Source: Blakeslea trispora (Eukaryota; Mucoromycota; Mucoromycetes; Mucorales; Choanephoraceae). From it: a DNA stretch of 64,000 nt. Under the pieces are notes generated by a model. That model was not told the origin of the DNA and did not search any database. It saw only the letters and a list, made by a program, of their open reading frames with translations. How positions within the stretch are numbered: position 1 is the first letter of the stretch; every line of letters starts with the position of its first letter. Location of the stretch: NCBI GenBank assembly GCA_025331445.1, contig JAIWNE010000141.1, positions 1-64,000 on the forward strand, read 5' to 3'. The position numbers and the translations under genes are program-made. Of the stretch, positions 11,798 through 23,662 are shown piece by piece.

Positions 11798-13325
11798 TTT
11801 CTTGTACGCCATTTCCAGAGATAGATTGCACATAGAAAATTTGTAAATTGCGCTAACAAAGAATAAAGATGATACATCTCTTGGAAATCCATTTGCAGAA
11901 ATGTACTATCTTGTAGAGGTTCTTTGTTTAAGCGTACTTGTAGTTTAGAGCAAGAGTATTGATAGAGATCATGAAGATCTTCCATATAGACACCGCTACA
12001 AGTATCGACTGTTCTCATAGACAAAGTCTCTTTCTTCAGCAACTTTTCTCTTTTTACCTCTATCTTAATTGCTGACCAGAACTACCCGACCAGATTGATG
12101 TCAATAGTATCTTGTGAAAATATTGCAGATATTGTTCTGACTCGTCTTTATGATCATTAAAGGCTTTTTTTTGGACAAATCTGAGACACGATGATGAGTC
12201 AAGAGAAAGGGCCTGACTAGTACCAAAGAACAAACTTATAATGGCTTTCAAGCCCATGTGCAACTTTACAATAGATCCTTATTATTTTCTGTTACAAACC
12301 TGTTTGTAATTAGCTTAATTTTCTTTTTTTTTTTTCAAAGATGAAACTATAGAAAGGAAGGGGCCAAGTAAATGACTAACATAGTCTTGGTTTGAAATGA
12401 AGCTTAAAACGTATTATGTAAGATAAAAGTTAGTAAATATTAAGCTTTAATTGAATCTTTGAATGATTGATTTCTTTTCCAAGACTCAAGTATAAATAGC
12501 AAGCTCTTTAAATTCAGATCTTTCGTATCTTTGTTTTTTCTTAGAGCAGAATTGGGTTAACTGTTGGTCTGTTTTGAAGTCTCTTCCAAGCTTTGCTAAT
12601 TTCATGCGTACTTGTTTTCGACTTTTGTCTTTGAGGTTCTGAGCTATCAATACTATCGTCTAATAATATATTTGAGTATTGTAAAAGGCGTAGCAGAATT
12701 CATAAACCCTGTTCTTTACTTGAGCTTACTAAATATACTCCCCATCAAGATAAAATGTCACTAGTAAGGAACGGAAAAAACCATCTTCGTTTTTATCTCC
12801 AATTTAAAGAGCCTCTTTCTATTGTTATTTTATGCAAAGATATCGAATGCATTTACATGTTTATTGTTGTTCTTAACAAAATACCATGTCCACAGATGCT
12901 GGCCTGGTCTATCTACTGTTGATTGATCGACAATGATCTTGCATAAAAAAAAGAGCTCTCAGTTGATCAAAATCAAGCCAAAGAATAGATTGTATCTTAG
13001 CATAAAAACCATGTTGACACTACGTAAGCAAAGCTAAAGATGCAATGAAGAGTTCATAATTTAGAGCATTATGTCAGAATTAAAATAAACTTATTTTAGA
13101 GATAATAGCTGATTGGCTCAGTTAAAGAAAATATGCCCTCAAATTAAAGGTCAGGAGAGGAACAGTTTTTTCCATAACTTTCCAAGACAAAATGCCGAAG
13201 TCCAATTTCATTGGTGGTCTTTTACATGACGCTGCGGTCAGAAATTTTTTTGAATATTAAATTCACCCTTTCACTTATTAATTCCTTCTTTTCTTCTTTA
13301 AACTTTTATATTAGATTTTATAATT
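11798..13325. other. 1.5 kb intergenic region
   Basis: AT-rich DNA between the TBC gene and MBF1. Only scattered short frames are seen and none has coding character. The last ~100 bases before MBF1 are pyrimidine-rich, as expected of its leader. Confidence 0.45.
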
Positions 13326-13901
13326 ATGTCTGGTAAGTCTCAATGTATACACTCTAAAGAAGATCAAACGTATTCACTTATTTCTATCAGACTGGGATTC
13401 AACAACAGTTCTCCGCAAGCGTGACCCTACTAAGGCCAAGGTTACTCGCTCTGATTCTGAAATTAACGCTGCTAGAAGAGTAAGTATTTCAATAAGAAAG
13501 GAAAAGTGGTGTTTTCCTTGAAGTGAAGGTTGCTCATCATGTGCCTTTTATAGTCTGGCGCTTCCATTGTCACTGATAAGAAGAGTACTTTAACCAATTC
13601 CAGTCACGCCAACACTGACCACCGTCGTATTGCCAAGCTTGACCGTGACAACGATGTTGCCCCTCCTCCTCGTGTCGATGTCTCTGTCGGCAAGGCTATT
13701 CAACAAGGTCGTCAAGGAAAGGGTATCACTCAAAAAGATTTGGCTCAACTCATTAACGAAAAGCCTCAAGTTGTTAACGAATACGAGTCTGGTAAAGCTA
13801 TTCCCAACCAAAACGTGCTTGGTAAGATGGAACGTGCTCTTGGTATCAAATTGAGAGGAAAGAGCATTGGTGAACCCTTGACTTTCGGCAAGAAGAAGTA
13901 A
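13326..13901 (+). CDS. MBF1: Multiprotein-bridging factor 1
   Basis: Transcriptional coactivator that links TBP to bZIP activators, and in yeast also guards frame on collided ribosomes. Exons 13326-13332, 13391-13479 and 13554-13901 give 147 residues. The tiny first exon holds only ATGTCTG. The N-terminal MBF1 domain ([17 protein letters not shown]) is followed by the linker [17 protein letters not shown] and the helix-turn-helix core ([42 protein letters not shown]), ending in a Lys-rich tail. Length and domain order are normal. Codon bias is strong, suggesting high expression. Confidence 0.97.
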
Positions 13902-14021
13902 AGGGCATATACTCTATTAGAAAATAATGTAAATATATCTCATAAATACATGTATACACTATACACATTTTTATTATGTGAAAACAAAACAAGTTACACT
14001 TCGAATTTGATTTAGTCAGAC

Positions 14022-14066
<45 letters not shown>

Positions 14067-14703
14067 CAATGTCTATATACGAGCTACCTAGCTATAACTA
14101 GATCTCCGTTCTTGCCATTCAGTCTACTACTTCGAGTTTTAGAATAATATAGGCATTGTTTCTTTCTCTGCCTCCTCCGCTGTAAGAGCGCATTTTATAT
14201 GGATACATGATTTTACTCATTTATGTAGGAAAAGGATTTTTAAAGTATTATTTACAACATGGAAATATATGCACTGGTGTATATACTACTACCCTCAATG
14301 TTATTCTCAAACTCATGGAGTTGAACCTTATTAAATTTTTGTTTAAGAACCTTTGAGAACTATTCAGATGGCACATGGATATAACCATGCCTTACAATAG
14401 TTAGACAAGCAAACAAAGAGTCATCGGCAATAAACTGCTCATCACAATTCAATACAAAGAAAAGGATATCTAGTTACCAGCATTGAATTATGGTGTTCAT
14501 GCAATCCTCATCTGAAAGATGTGTTGTCCTCTAGAATTGATAAAATTGAACGAAAATACATAACAAGAGATACACAACATAAAAAAAAACGTATAGACTA
14601 AAGTTCAAGAAGTCAACTTGAATTAATAATTTATGAGATGAAAGGGAATCTATAATAATAAGTTAGGTCTATGAGAAGCGAATTAAGCGTATAAGAGATA
14701 TCA
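13902..14703. other. Convergent 3' region between MBF1 and repeat-protein gene
   Basis: About 800 AT-rich bases between two facing stop codons. Apart from the GA run nothing is recognised. Confidence 0.45.
14025..14063. repeat. (GA)n microsatellite
   Basis: About 19 GA units, roughly 120 bases past the MBF1 stop codon, in its 3' flank. Confidence 0.9.
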
Positions 14704-17700
14704 TTAGATGTTGACGGCAATGTTGTAACCAATGTTTTGAATAGCTCTAAGCGTAAGAGCCAATGCAAGTTGTTTCAATGCTTCGTTGGATTGCAGTTGA
14801 GCTTGGTTGGCAACGTTAAGAACAGAGTTGATAGTAGGGTCGATTCCTGATGCTGAGAAAGCCTCGGCAGCTTGAAGGACCTTGATGGCCTGACCCAACA
14901 AATCACTTGTAATTGAAGGTGAAAGAGAAGGCAATTGAGGCAATCCTCCACCAAGAGCTCCACTGAGACTACCACTAAGGTCGCTACCAATATTGCCAAC
15001 AAGGTTAGCGCCAATACCAAGAGAAGGAATATTCAAGCCGGGCAGGTTGAGGTTTGGAAAACTAGGGACTTGCAAGTTACCGGTAATGAGATTAAGAACA
15101 TTTCCTACATCGTTAGCGCTTCCAAGGGCACCAAGAACACCAGGAAGGCCACCGGGTACAGAAGAAAGGGCATTTGTCAAACCACTTAGAGCACTGGGAA
15201 TGTTAGGAAGACTGCCCAAGTTGGGTAAACCGAAAATGCTACCAACTAACCCGGGGATGTCAGTGGGTAATGATGGAATGCTGAAGGGTAAAGTAGGAAT
15301 AGCAGAAGGCAAACCAGCAAGTGAGCCTAAAAGACTAGGAATATCTGTTGGGATAGCAGGCAAACCAGTGGGCAAGGTTGGCAAAGCGGGCAAACCAGTT
15401 GGCAAACCAGCAAGAGCACCTAAAAGACCAGGTAAGTCAGTAGGTACACCAGGCAAGACGGGCAAACCAGGCAAGCCTGTGGGCAAGTTAGGCAAACCAG
15501 TTGGCAAGTTAGGCAAACCGGTGGGCAAGCCAGCAAGAGCACCTAAGAGACCGGGTAAGTCAGTAGGCACGCCAGGCAAAATTGGTAAGTTGGGCAAACC
15601 AGTTGGCAAACCAGCAAGAGCACCTAAAAGACCAGGTAAGTCAGTAGGTACACCAGGCAAGACGGGCAAACCAGGCAAACCTGTGGGCAAGTTAGGCAAA
15701 CCAGTTGGCAAGTTAGGCAAACCGGTGGGCAAGCCAGCAAGAGCACCTAAAAGACCAGGTAAGTCAGTGGGTACACCAGGCAAGACGGGTAAAGAGGGCA
15801 AGGTTGGTAGACTGGGCAAACCAGTGGGCAAGTTAGGCAAACCGGTGGGCAAGCCAGCAAGAGCACCTAAAAGACCAGGTAAGTCAGTGGGTACACCAGG
15901 CAAGACGGGTAAAGAGGGCAAGGTTGGTAAGGTGGGCAAACCAGTGGGCAAGTTAGGCAAACCAGTAGGCAAGCCAGCAAGAGCACCTAAGAGACCGGGT
16001 AAGTCAGTAGGTACACCAGGCAAGACGGGCAAACCAGTGGGCAAGTTAGGCAAACCAGTTGGCAAGTTAGGTAAACCAGCAAGGGCACCTAAAAGACCGG
16101 GTAAGTCAGTAGGCAAAGTAGGTATGGTTGGCAAACCAGTGGGCAAGCCAGGTAAGTTGGGTAAGCCAGTGGGCAAACCAGCAAGAGCACTCAAGAGACC
16201 GGGTAAGTCAGTGGGTATACCGGGCAAACCAGGCAAACCAGTGGGCAAACCAGTGGGCAAACCAGTGGGCAAACCAGTAGGCAAACCTGCAAGAGAGCTG
16301 ATTAACTTGGCAACATCAGATGGGAGAGCACCAATAGCAGAAATGATACTGGCTGCTTGAGACAAGTCATCAGCAACCTTTGGTAATTGGGGAAGTACAC
16401 TTGAGATGACAGGAAGAGCGCTATTTAAAGTGGGAACTGCACCAGCAAGTTGAGGCACAGCACTGTACAAACCTGGGAGAACGCTTTGAAGGTCAGATGC
16501 AATGTTGGTCAAAGTAGGAAGCACACCAGGTGCGTTTACAGAAGGAATAGCAACTGAAATTCTAGAAATGACGCTTGTCAAAGAGGGAATCACATTGTTT
16601 AAGTTGGGAATAGCACTGTTCAATGATGGAATAGCACTGTTCAATGCAGGAAGGGCAGAGTTGAGAGCAGGAAGGATACTCGACAATGAAGAGACTGCGG
16701 GAGGTAGAACAAGTGAAGTGACTGTCACAGGAGGAAGAGGGAGTCCTGGGAGAGTTACTGTTGGAACAGCTAATGTAGGACATGTGATTGCAGGTGGAGA
16801 GATTGTGATAGGAGGCAAAGTAACAGTTGCAGGTGTAGGAACAACCAATGAAGGACATGTGATTGCAGGTGGAGAGATTGTAACAGCAGGCAAGGTGACA
16901 GTTGCGGGAGTGGGTACGACCAATGTGGGACAGACAGTGGGTGCAGTGATAGTAATAGCTGGAGCAGAAACTGTGGTAGGTATGCTGACAGTAATGAAGC
17001 TAGGTACATTGACTGTGGTAGGAACAGTGACAAAACTTGGTACGCTGATGGTTGTTGGTACTGGGAGAGTTACTGTAGTAGGTACAGGGACAGTCAGTGT
17101 GCTGATAACAGGTAGGTTGACAGTAGTAGGGACTGTAACACTAACAGTAGTAGGAATTGGCACGGTAATAAGACTAGGAACCGTGACGCTAACTATAGTA
17201 GGAACAGTAACACTGACTGTGGTGGGAACAGGAATGCTTACTGTAGTAGGGACTGTGATGCTAACGACAGTTGGAACTGTGACGCTTACTAAGGTGGGCA
17301 CAGGAACACTGATTGTAGTAGCAACAGGGACATTGACTGTAGTAGGAACTGTGATTGTGAGAGGGTTAGAAAGAGTTGTGGTAGTGACTGTCACAGGCTG
17401 CAAGCGAACAGTGGTAGTGATAGTAGAAGTGGCAGTGACAGTAGTAACTGTGCCTAAAAGTGAACCTGTTGAAACGTTGTTTGAGTATTTTTTTTTCTAC
17501 ACTTTTTAAAAAAAGCTTACCGATCAATTGTCTTTCAACGTGAGGTAAAGACCCTTCTTTTGGACCAGCATTTGAGTCCTATAGGCAACAAAAAAAAGTT
17601 AAATCAGCATGAACTCTATTTTATCTAGACTGAAGATCACATACAGTTTCACGCTTCTCCAAGGGTAAGGTGATGGCACCTAATGCCCCACCTAATTGAA

Positions 17701-17737
17701 TCAATAAGATGGAAAAAAAGATGCTTGTTTTTCTCAT
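14704..17737 (-). CDS. Secreted protein with three kinds of tandem repeat
   Basis: Exons 17737-17645, 17578-17521 and 17465-14704 (or 17453-14704; both acceptors keep frame) give about 970 residues. The N-terminus MRKTSIFFSILLIQLGGALG is a clear signal peptide. A dibasic LPLEKRET at residues 28-29 is a likely Kex2 cleavage site. The body has four zones. Residues ~72-300 are alternating Val/Thr/Pro units of the VTVPTTVSVPVP kind. Residues ~310-360 carry LNSAIPS units. Residues ~465-790 carry LPTGLPNLP units joined by TDLPGLLGALAGLP spacers, repeated almost identically. The last ~180 residues are non-repetitive and helical (QAIKVLQAAEAFSASGID). There is no GPI-like tail or transmembrane helix after the signal. 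A cell-surface, spore-coat or matrix role is inference only, and I recognise no named family. Confidence 0.85.
15290..16300 (-). repeat. Tandem DNA repeats encoding the LPTGLP/ALAGLP units
   Basis: Within the repeat-protein gene, the minus strand carries nearly identical copies of a roughly 100-190 base block. Each block encodes one spacer (TDLPGLLGALAGLP) plus a variable number of LPTGLP-type hexapeptides. Copies differ mainly in hexapeptide number, the pattern expected from slippage or unequal crossing over. Confidence 0.9.
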
Positions 17738-19519
17738 TAGGAGAAGAAGAGTGTAGAGAGCTCCAGAAAGTTTTGAATCAAAGGGTCCTTTTAAACAAAA
17801 ATCGAGTGGCATAATCTCGATATACCTTTCCTTAAAGTATGATATTTTTTCTTTTTGCCAGTGAACCTTACAAAGGAATGAAAATATACATTCCTTTGTA
17901 TTTGTAGGCCTCATACTATATTAAGTTTGAAAACAGAATCTTATCGCTGTAAAGTAAGCACAAAACCTATATAAAAATTTACGCATTTTGTATACCTTCT
18001 ATCCAGTTTTCATTTTAGTATCATTCTTGCTTTGATCCGTATAACATTAGAACCCGTTTTGTCAATCCATTTCAAACAGCTACTAAACAAAGGGTCTAAG
18101 TTTCTTTAGAAAAATTCCTTGGATAGAAAGTAAAAGTACGTGACAATGTACTTTGGCTCTCAACAAGCAGATTTAGCCCTTTCGATAGCAATTGAGCTCT
18201 ATTGCGATTATCAATCTAACTAAAAGATCGCCCTATTTTTTTTCAAACATTGCTGTCGTATTTCAACTACAATTCAACATTTGCTATCTATGAGAATGAG
18301 GAAGTCTATTGCATTCTATTGAGGAGTCTATGCAAGGGGGCGATGTTTGCAAAGAAACAAAAAAAATAGCCCTTTTTTTCTCTTTTTTTTTTGGCAGATG
18401 CATTGAATCAAGTTTTCAATGCTTAAGCGTCACGACCAGTGCTATATTTTTTCCTAATTTTGAAGCGAGTAGTGAAAAGTAAGTTGTCCTCATTTTTGGG
18501 AATGATGAGCAACATAAAGTTTATTTTTTCGCTCATCACAATAAGGGGCTAGACAAAAACTTATCTTTCAATAACTAACAACGCAAACAAGTTATTGATA
18601 CAAGTGCAATGAATTGAAATAAATATACCACTGTACTGACTATACATAAAGTCAAAATTAACTTCAGGTGTCATCGCACCACAGATACAATTGAGATAAT
18701 CCAAGACTTTGGAAGGAAGTTTCACGACATTGGCTGAAATAAACACTCTTATGTCAGCCAGAATAAATAAAGCTTGTATTCTCTTTGTCTTTTCTCTTGC
18801 GATTACATTCTTTTAATCAAATACAGGGTATGTCAAAGTATTTGTTTTCTTGTTGCTTGTTGAATCGTTTTTGTTCATGTAAAGCTTTACACTGAGGTAT
18901 ATCTAGAGCGAAATTTGGGCAATAGCTACAAGCATGCTAATTCAAATGGTTCTTTTCTGTTCTTTAGTATATTTCTCAATAAGCATTTTGACTTATACAA
19001 CATGCAGCTAGTATACTCTCCTCTGCAGATCTCTTGTTTATCACTATAGTGCAATAACCACTTTATTAAAGAGAAATGCTACTCTTGTGTTGAGTTTACT
19101 CTTATATCAAACACGCTTAAACCGAGGGACAACTGTGTCAGATTGCTTCATAATGCAGCCCTGAACATTTGCTAATCTAGTTTTCTAGTTGTGCATTAAG
19201 AAACTTGGTCCAAAGATACATTCACAATAAAAATAAATTTTTTTATTATTATTACTTGATCTATATCTTTGTCTAAAGCTATACATACAATTTTCTGTTT
19301 TTTTTTGAGGGGTTGATTTAAACATACAAAAGAATTGTTTTGTTTTTTTAATAAATTAACAGCAAAAAAAAAAAAGAAAAATTATATATATGAGTGTGTT
19401 TTGTGTGTGTGTGTGTTTGTGCGCATGAAGAAGTTAAAAAAAATAAAAAGAAGCGTAGAAAGTAGTATATGAATGGAATAGTGATAATATATATAAAGAG
19501 AAAATAATTATGGAAAAAT
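17738..19519. other. 1.8 kb intergenic region
   Basis: Upstream side of the repeat-protein gene and 3' side of ARB1. AT-rich, with a short GT-rich run near 19398-19424. No supported gene is seen; a 61-codon minus-strand frame at 18561-18746 has no recognisable feature. Confidence 0.45.
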
Positions 19520-21374
19520 TTACAACTTGACGTTCTTTCTGAGTTGTTCCTTGTAAGCACTGATGGTACCTTCGAAGGGTGTGACATGACCATTTTCACA
19601 ACGCCAGATTTGCTTAGCGACTTGAGAGATCAAACGGAAATCGTGAGACACAAGTACGACACCACCAGAGAAACGGTTAATAGCATCAGCAAGAGAGTCA
19701 ATAGATTCCATATCCAAGTGATTAGTAGGTTCATCCAACAAGATGATGTGAGGACGAAGGACAGCCAATTCAGCAAACACAAGACGAGACTTCAAACCAT
19801 CAGACAAAGTTCTGATCAATGAAGTTTGGTGAGCACCAGTCAAACCATAACGACCCAATTGACGACGCCAGTGTTCCATATCAGAACCTTCTTCAGGGAA
19901 CTTCTTACGCATGTAATCGATAGGAGACAAATCCATATCGAGTTGATCGTTGGAGTGTTGGGAGTACTTACCGAGCTTCAAGGCAGTGTGCTTTTGAACA
20001 CGACCACCAGTAGGAATAAGCTCGTTATCCATCAACTTGAGCAAAGTGGACTTACCAGCACCATTAGGACCGACCAAGGCAACACGGGAATCCATATCAA
20101 TACCCAATTCAAGGTTTCTGTAAAGACAGTGATCCATGTTACCGTCATAGGCAAAAGAGACATCTTGGAAAGCAAGGACGGGAGGAGGAAGCTTGGGAAT
20201 ATCAGTGAAGGAGAACTTGAAGACGTTGGGGTTTTCGACCTTTTCAATCAAACCAGCAGCTTCCATCTTATCAATGATCTTTTGCTTAGACTTGGCTTGT
20301 CTGACCAAGTTGGCATAAGTACCAGCAGAGGCAATGAACTTCTTGATGTGAGCAATTTCTTCTTGTTGCTTAGCATAGGCCTTGGCTTGGTTAACTTCGT
20401 TTTCTTCCTTGGTCTTGACGAACATATCGTAGTTACCACCATAGTAAATCAACTTACGCTTGTGGGTCAAGTGCATCATGTTGGTACAGACACCGTTCAA
20501 GAAATCTTGAGAGTGAGACACCATCACCAAGATACGGTCATAGGTCTTCAAGTATTCTTCAAGCCAGACAGTAGCTTCCAAATCCAAGTGGTTAGTAGGT
20601 TCATCCAACAACAACAAGGTAGGCTTGATGAAAAGAGCACGAGCAAGAGCAACACGCATTCTCCAACCACCAGACATGTCCTTGGTCATCTTCTTCATTT
20701 GCTTAGCATCGAAACCCAAACCGGCCAAGAGAGTACAGGCTCTGGTTTCGAAAGTGGCGGGGTCCATGCCTTCGATACGTTCGTAAATATCGTCCAACAA
20801 TGGGTTATCAGCACCATCTTCTTCACCGAGAAGATCTTCAACTTGCTTTTCAAGACGAGCAACTTCCTTTTGAGCAGAGTGAATGACAGCTTCAACAGCG
20901 TTCATTTCAGAAGGTTCAGCTTCTTGGTTCAAGAGGTAAATCTAATTCAAGAAAGAGAGATAAGCATAAAACACATAGACACTCTATAAAGTGACTTACA
21001 TCAATGTGATCAGGGATTTCGATATCACGACCGGCAAGGGATTGCAAAAAGGTAGATTTACCGGAACCGTTAGCACCAATCAGACCATAACGTCTACCAA
21101 AGTTAAGTTCGATAGAAGCGTTATCAATCAAAACACGACCGTGGAAGTTGAGAGAGAAAGAGTCAATCTTGATATCTCTGCTTCTTTCTTGAGAAGTGTA
21201 GACACCAGTGGCAGTACGTTCAGCGTGGATCTTGAGGTTTTCAAGAGTCAAATCTTCAGCAGAGTTGCTTTCTGAGATTTCGGCAGGTGTGTTCTTGCCA
21301 GATGACTTGGCGCTGCCACCCTTCTTGGCAGCTCTAGCTGCGAGACGCTTAGCCTTAGATGCAGAGACACTCAT
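19520..21374 (-). CDS. ARB1: ABC-F ATPase ARB1 (ABCF2), ribosome biogenesis
   Basis: Soluble twin-ATPase of the ABC-F family, without transmembrane domains, needed for 40S and 60S subunit maturation. Exons 21374-21000 and 20941-19520 give 598 residues. The N-terminus is Lys/Ala-rich (MSVSASKAKRLAARAAKKGG). The first ABC domain has Walker A GANGSGKST, signature SGGWRMRVALARAL and Walker B LLLLDEPTNHLD. The inter-domain linker is charged and helical. The second ABC domain has GPNGAGKST, a DGLKSRLVFAELAV signature variant and IILLDEPTNHLDMES. The ATDQ-like H-loop segment VLVSHDFRLI closes the second domain. Length and the LSDGLKSR variant match ARB1/ABCF2 rather than GCN20 or EF3. Strong codon bias fits high expression. 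Confidence 0.96.
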
Positions 21375-21745
21375 TCTTACTCTTTTTTTTTGGTTTAGGA
21401 GGGAGTCTATAAAGAAAGAAAAAAAAAAGAAAATAAAAAGTCTATATACTAAAAAACTACTTGAAAACTTTTTTTTTTTCATTTTCAGCTTTGACTCTAA
21501 CGATGTGTGACTTGTCTATTCAAGTATTTTGATTGGCTAATAAATGCCACTAGAACCAAGTTGGCTCGATGATGTAATGAGTCTACCGAACTTTTAATGG
21601 CTGGCTTTTAAAAAATAGAGGGCACAAGTGTTTTCTCTTTTTGGGAGACAACACACTATAAAATGGTTGTGGGCCATACTTGAATTCAGTGCATTGATTA
21701 GATTGCTATAGAACAAAGAAAGCTTCATTATTTGCCTTGAGTTTA
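21375..21745. other. Region between ARB1 5' end and SLX1 3' end
   Basis: About 370 bases, both genes on the minus strand. A poly-A/poly-T leader lies close to the ARB1 start. No further gene is seen. Confidence 0.45.
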
Positions 21746-22909
21746 TTATGATGCTTGATTCTCGGTTAGGTTGAAAATAATGGAACTATCATCATTGTCA
21801 GATTCCTCTCTGTCAGATTCTTCTCTATCAGATTCCTCTCTGTCAGATTCCTCTCTGTCAGATTCTTCCTCATCATCCATACTGTTGTCTACGTTGCCAA
21901 TGTCCTTGGCCACTGCTTCTGGTGTTGAATGAAACATGTGTTTTAGCTTGGCAGTCTGAATGAGGTCGCCCCATAACAAAGTGGCGAAGCAATTAGGACA
22001 TTCACCTTTCACCGGGAATAGTTCAAGAAAAGTAGTCCATTGAGAGGCTAAGCATTGGATGTGACAAGTCATGCCATCACACTCTGGACAAATCACATAG
22101 TCCAATGTATCACTCTATATAGAAAAGGGATGAGTCAGTCTATACTTGAAAAAGCATCGATTTCTTACCATCTGTATCCATTCATCACATAGAAAGCAAG
22201 CATGCGTCTCTTCCATGTTTAAACATAACGCTAGTTGCTTCTTTTCTATGTTAAATACATAAAGACTTAGCCCGCTGTTCAATACACACACTAAAAATTA
22301 TCGCTTTTCATCCACTTGCCATCCTCTTTTGTATCTTGCAATAGGTCAGCAATAGGACCAACAGATAGAGTGATATGATCCGGTAAAGCCGTGTTTTCCA
22401 AAAACAATGCTTTCATATTCTGTACCACAAATCGGACTTTCAGGGGCAGGACCGAGAAGGGTTTTGTGTTGAGCAATAACTGTGCAGCCCACATCTTTGT
22501 CATCATTGAATTTGGATGTTTTGTGGTTTGAAGCATGGCTTTGATTTCTCTGAATTGTTTACTGTCATTTTGAGAAATCTTTGTGTGTCGGCTCTTTAAA
22601 GGTTTTTGCCAGGCCCATTCAAATTGTAATGCATGTATCTTACTAGGAAATCCATGCACAATCATCACAAATTCCCTAACCAGAAGAGAAATGGATCGGT
22701 TATGTGCGATCTCGAAATAATAAAAAAAAAAAGCTTTCAACTTGCCATGGTCTATTTCTTTTAGTTCTATAAGCGCCTTGAGTGATTTCTCCATTATGTT
22801 GTCTTAGACGTCTTATTGGATTTGGTGTGGATCCAACATAGACCTTATTCTTTTGACCTTCTTTTAAAGAACGTATTAAATAACAACTGTAAAATGAACA
22901 ATAAGTCAT
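21746..22909 (-). CDS. SLX1: Structure-specific endonuclease subunit SLX1
   Basis: GIY-YIG nuclease that, with SLX4, cuts branched DNA in repair and recombination. My model has exons 22909-22746, 22675-22316, 22274-22169 and 22114-21746, giving 332 residues in frame. The GIY-YIG domain is split over exons 1-2: [26 protein letters not shown] with the catalytic Arg, then the catalytic Glu in LQFEWAWQ. The C-terminal RING-like finger has CFLC, CPEC, CHIQCL and CPNC. The tail is an acidic ESDRE repeat. Intron 1 must start with GC (GCAAGT) because only that restores the PWEF motif. Intron 3 (22168-22115) is ordinary. Intron 2 is only 41 nt with a weak GTGGAT donor; without it an in-frame TAG would remove the finger. 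Confidence 0.88.
21785..21872 (-). repeat. 15-base tandem repeat encoding ESDRE units
   Basis: Near the 3' end of SLX1, four to five copies of a 15-base unit (TCAGATTCCTCTCTG on the plus strand) encode an acidic Glu-Ser-Asp-Arg-Glu pentapeptide tract. Confidence 0.9.
22676..22745 (-). other. Probable GC-AG intron in SLX1
   Basis: A 70-nt intron with donor GCAAGT and acceptor TTAG. The TG|G codon made by this splice gives the conserved Trp before EFVMIVHGF. The nearest GT donor (after CAA) gives the wrong frame with the same acceptor. Confidence 0.75.
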
Positions 22910-23662
22910 TTTCTTTACTTTAAAAAAAAAAAGAAAGAAAAGAGAGAGTTTTAAAAATAATAATAAAGCAGTCGATAACCTTTTCACGTTTTTTGTCACA
23001 CAGAAAGTGACGTTTGAAAATAGGCAAAATGATCTTTTAAGCAATGATTGAGCGTGCTTTGTTTTTCGTTTTTGGCATGTTCATTCATTCTCAAGCATAT
23101 CATCTTTTGAGGCAAAAAGGAGGGAAGAGACAGAGTGAGGATCTCAGAGGATACTGCCACTCTTTTAGACATGAAATGGGTTTCATTAAAAGGTTGAATC
23201 TTGAGACTTTGAATCATGTCTTCTTTGGCTCTGGTCTTGTAAAGATGTGTCTTAAGCAGTGATTGAATGAAAACAATAGAGTGAATGATCCCCCCCTTTA
23301 CTTCATCTTTGCAACAGCCTTAAGCTTATCCTCTCTTCCTGTACAAACAGACTCTTCTGACATTCAATTTATTCCTTCTTTTTTTTTGCATGAATCTCCC
23401 CAAGAAGAAATACTCACATCATAGACATTATTTTATTCACTAGCACAGAAAGCCATAGATTGCACCTCTTTCCTAAGCCATACAAAATCGAAAAGATCAA
23501 AATGACAGCTTAGAGCATGATGGAAGATGGACTCAAGAGCAATACTCCTACAGTGCGCTTAAAGAGATGGATTCCTATTGGTCAATGAACTCAGGTCTTC
23601 ATTTTAAAACAAGTTTATTTTTTCTCTCTTATTTTTTGGATTTCATTCATTTCAAACACTCA
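22910..23662. other. Divergent region between SLX1 and small Cys-rich gene
   Basis: About 750 bases between divergent starts. Overlapping short frames exist on both strands (for example 23044-23262) without coding features. Pyrimidine-rich stretches near 23330-23400 could be promoter DNA. Confidence 0.4.

Noticed and set aside
14993..17509. Long open frames of 455 and 335 codons on the plus strand opposite the repeat-protein gene (Pro/Gly/Lys-rich and Val/Gly/Thr-rich).
   Set aside because: They are mirror images of the repeated minus-strand gene, whose signal peptide and introns make sense. The plus-strand frames have no start context or exon structure.
19826..20989. A 387-codon open frame opposite ARB1.
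   Set aside because: ARB1 on the minus strand has full ABC motifs. The antisense frame arises from biased codon use.
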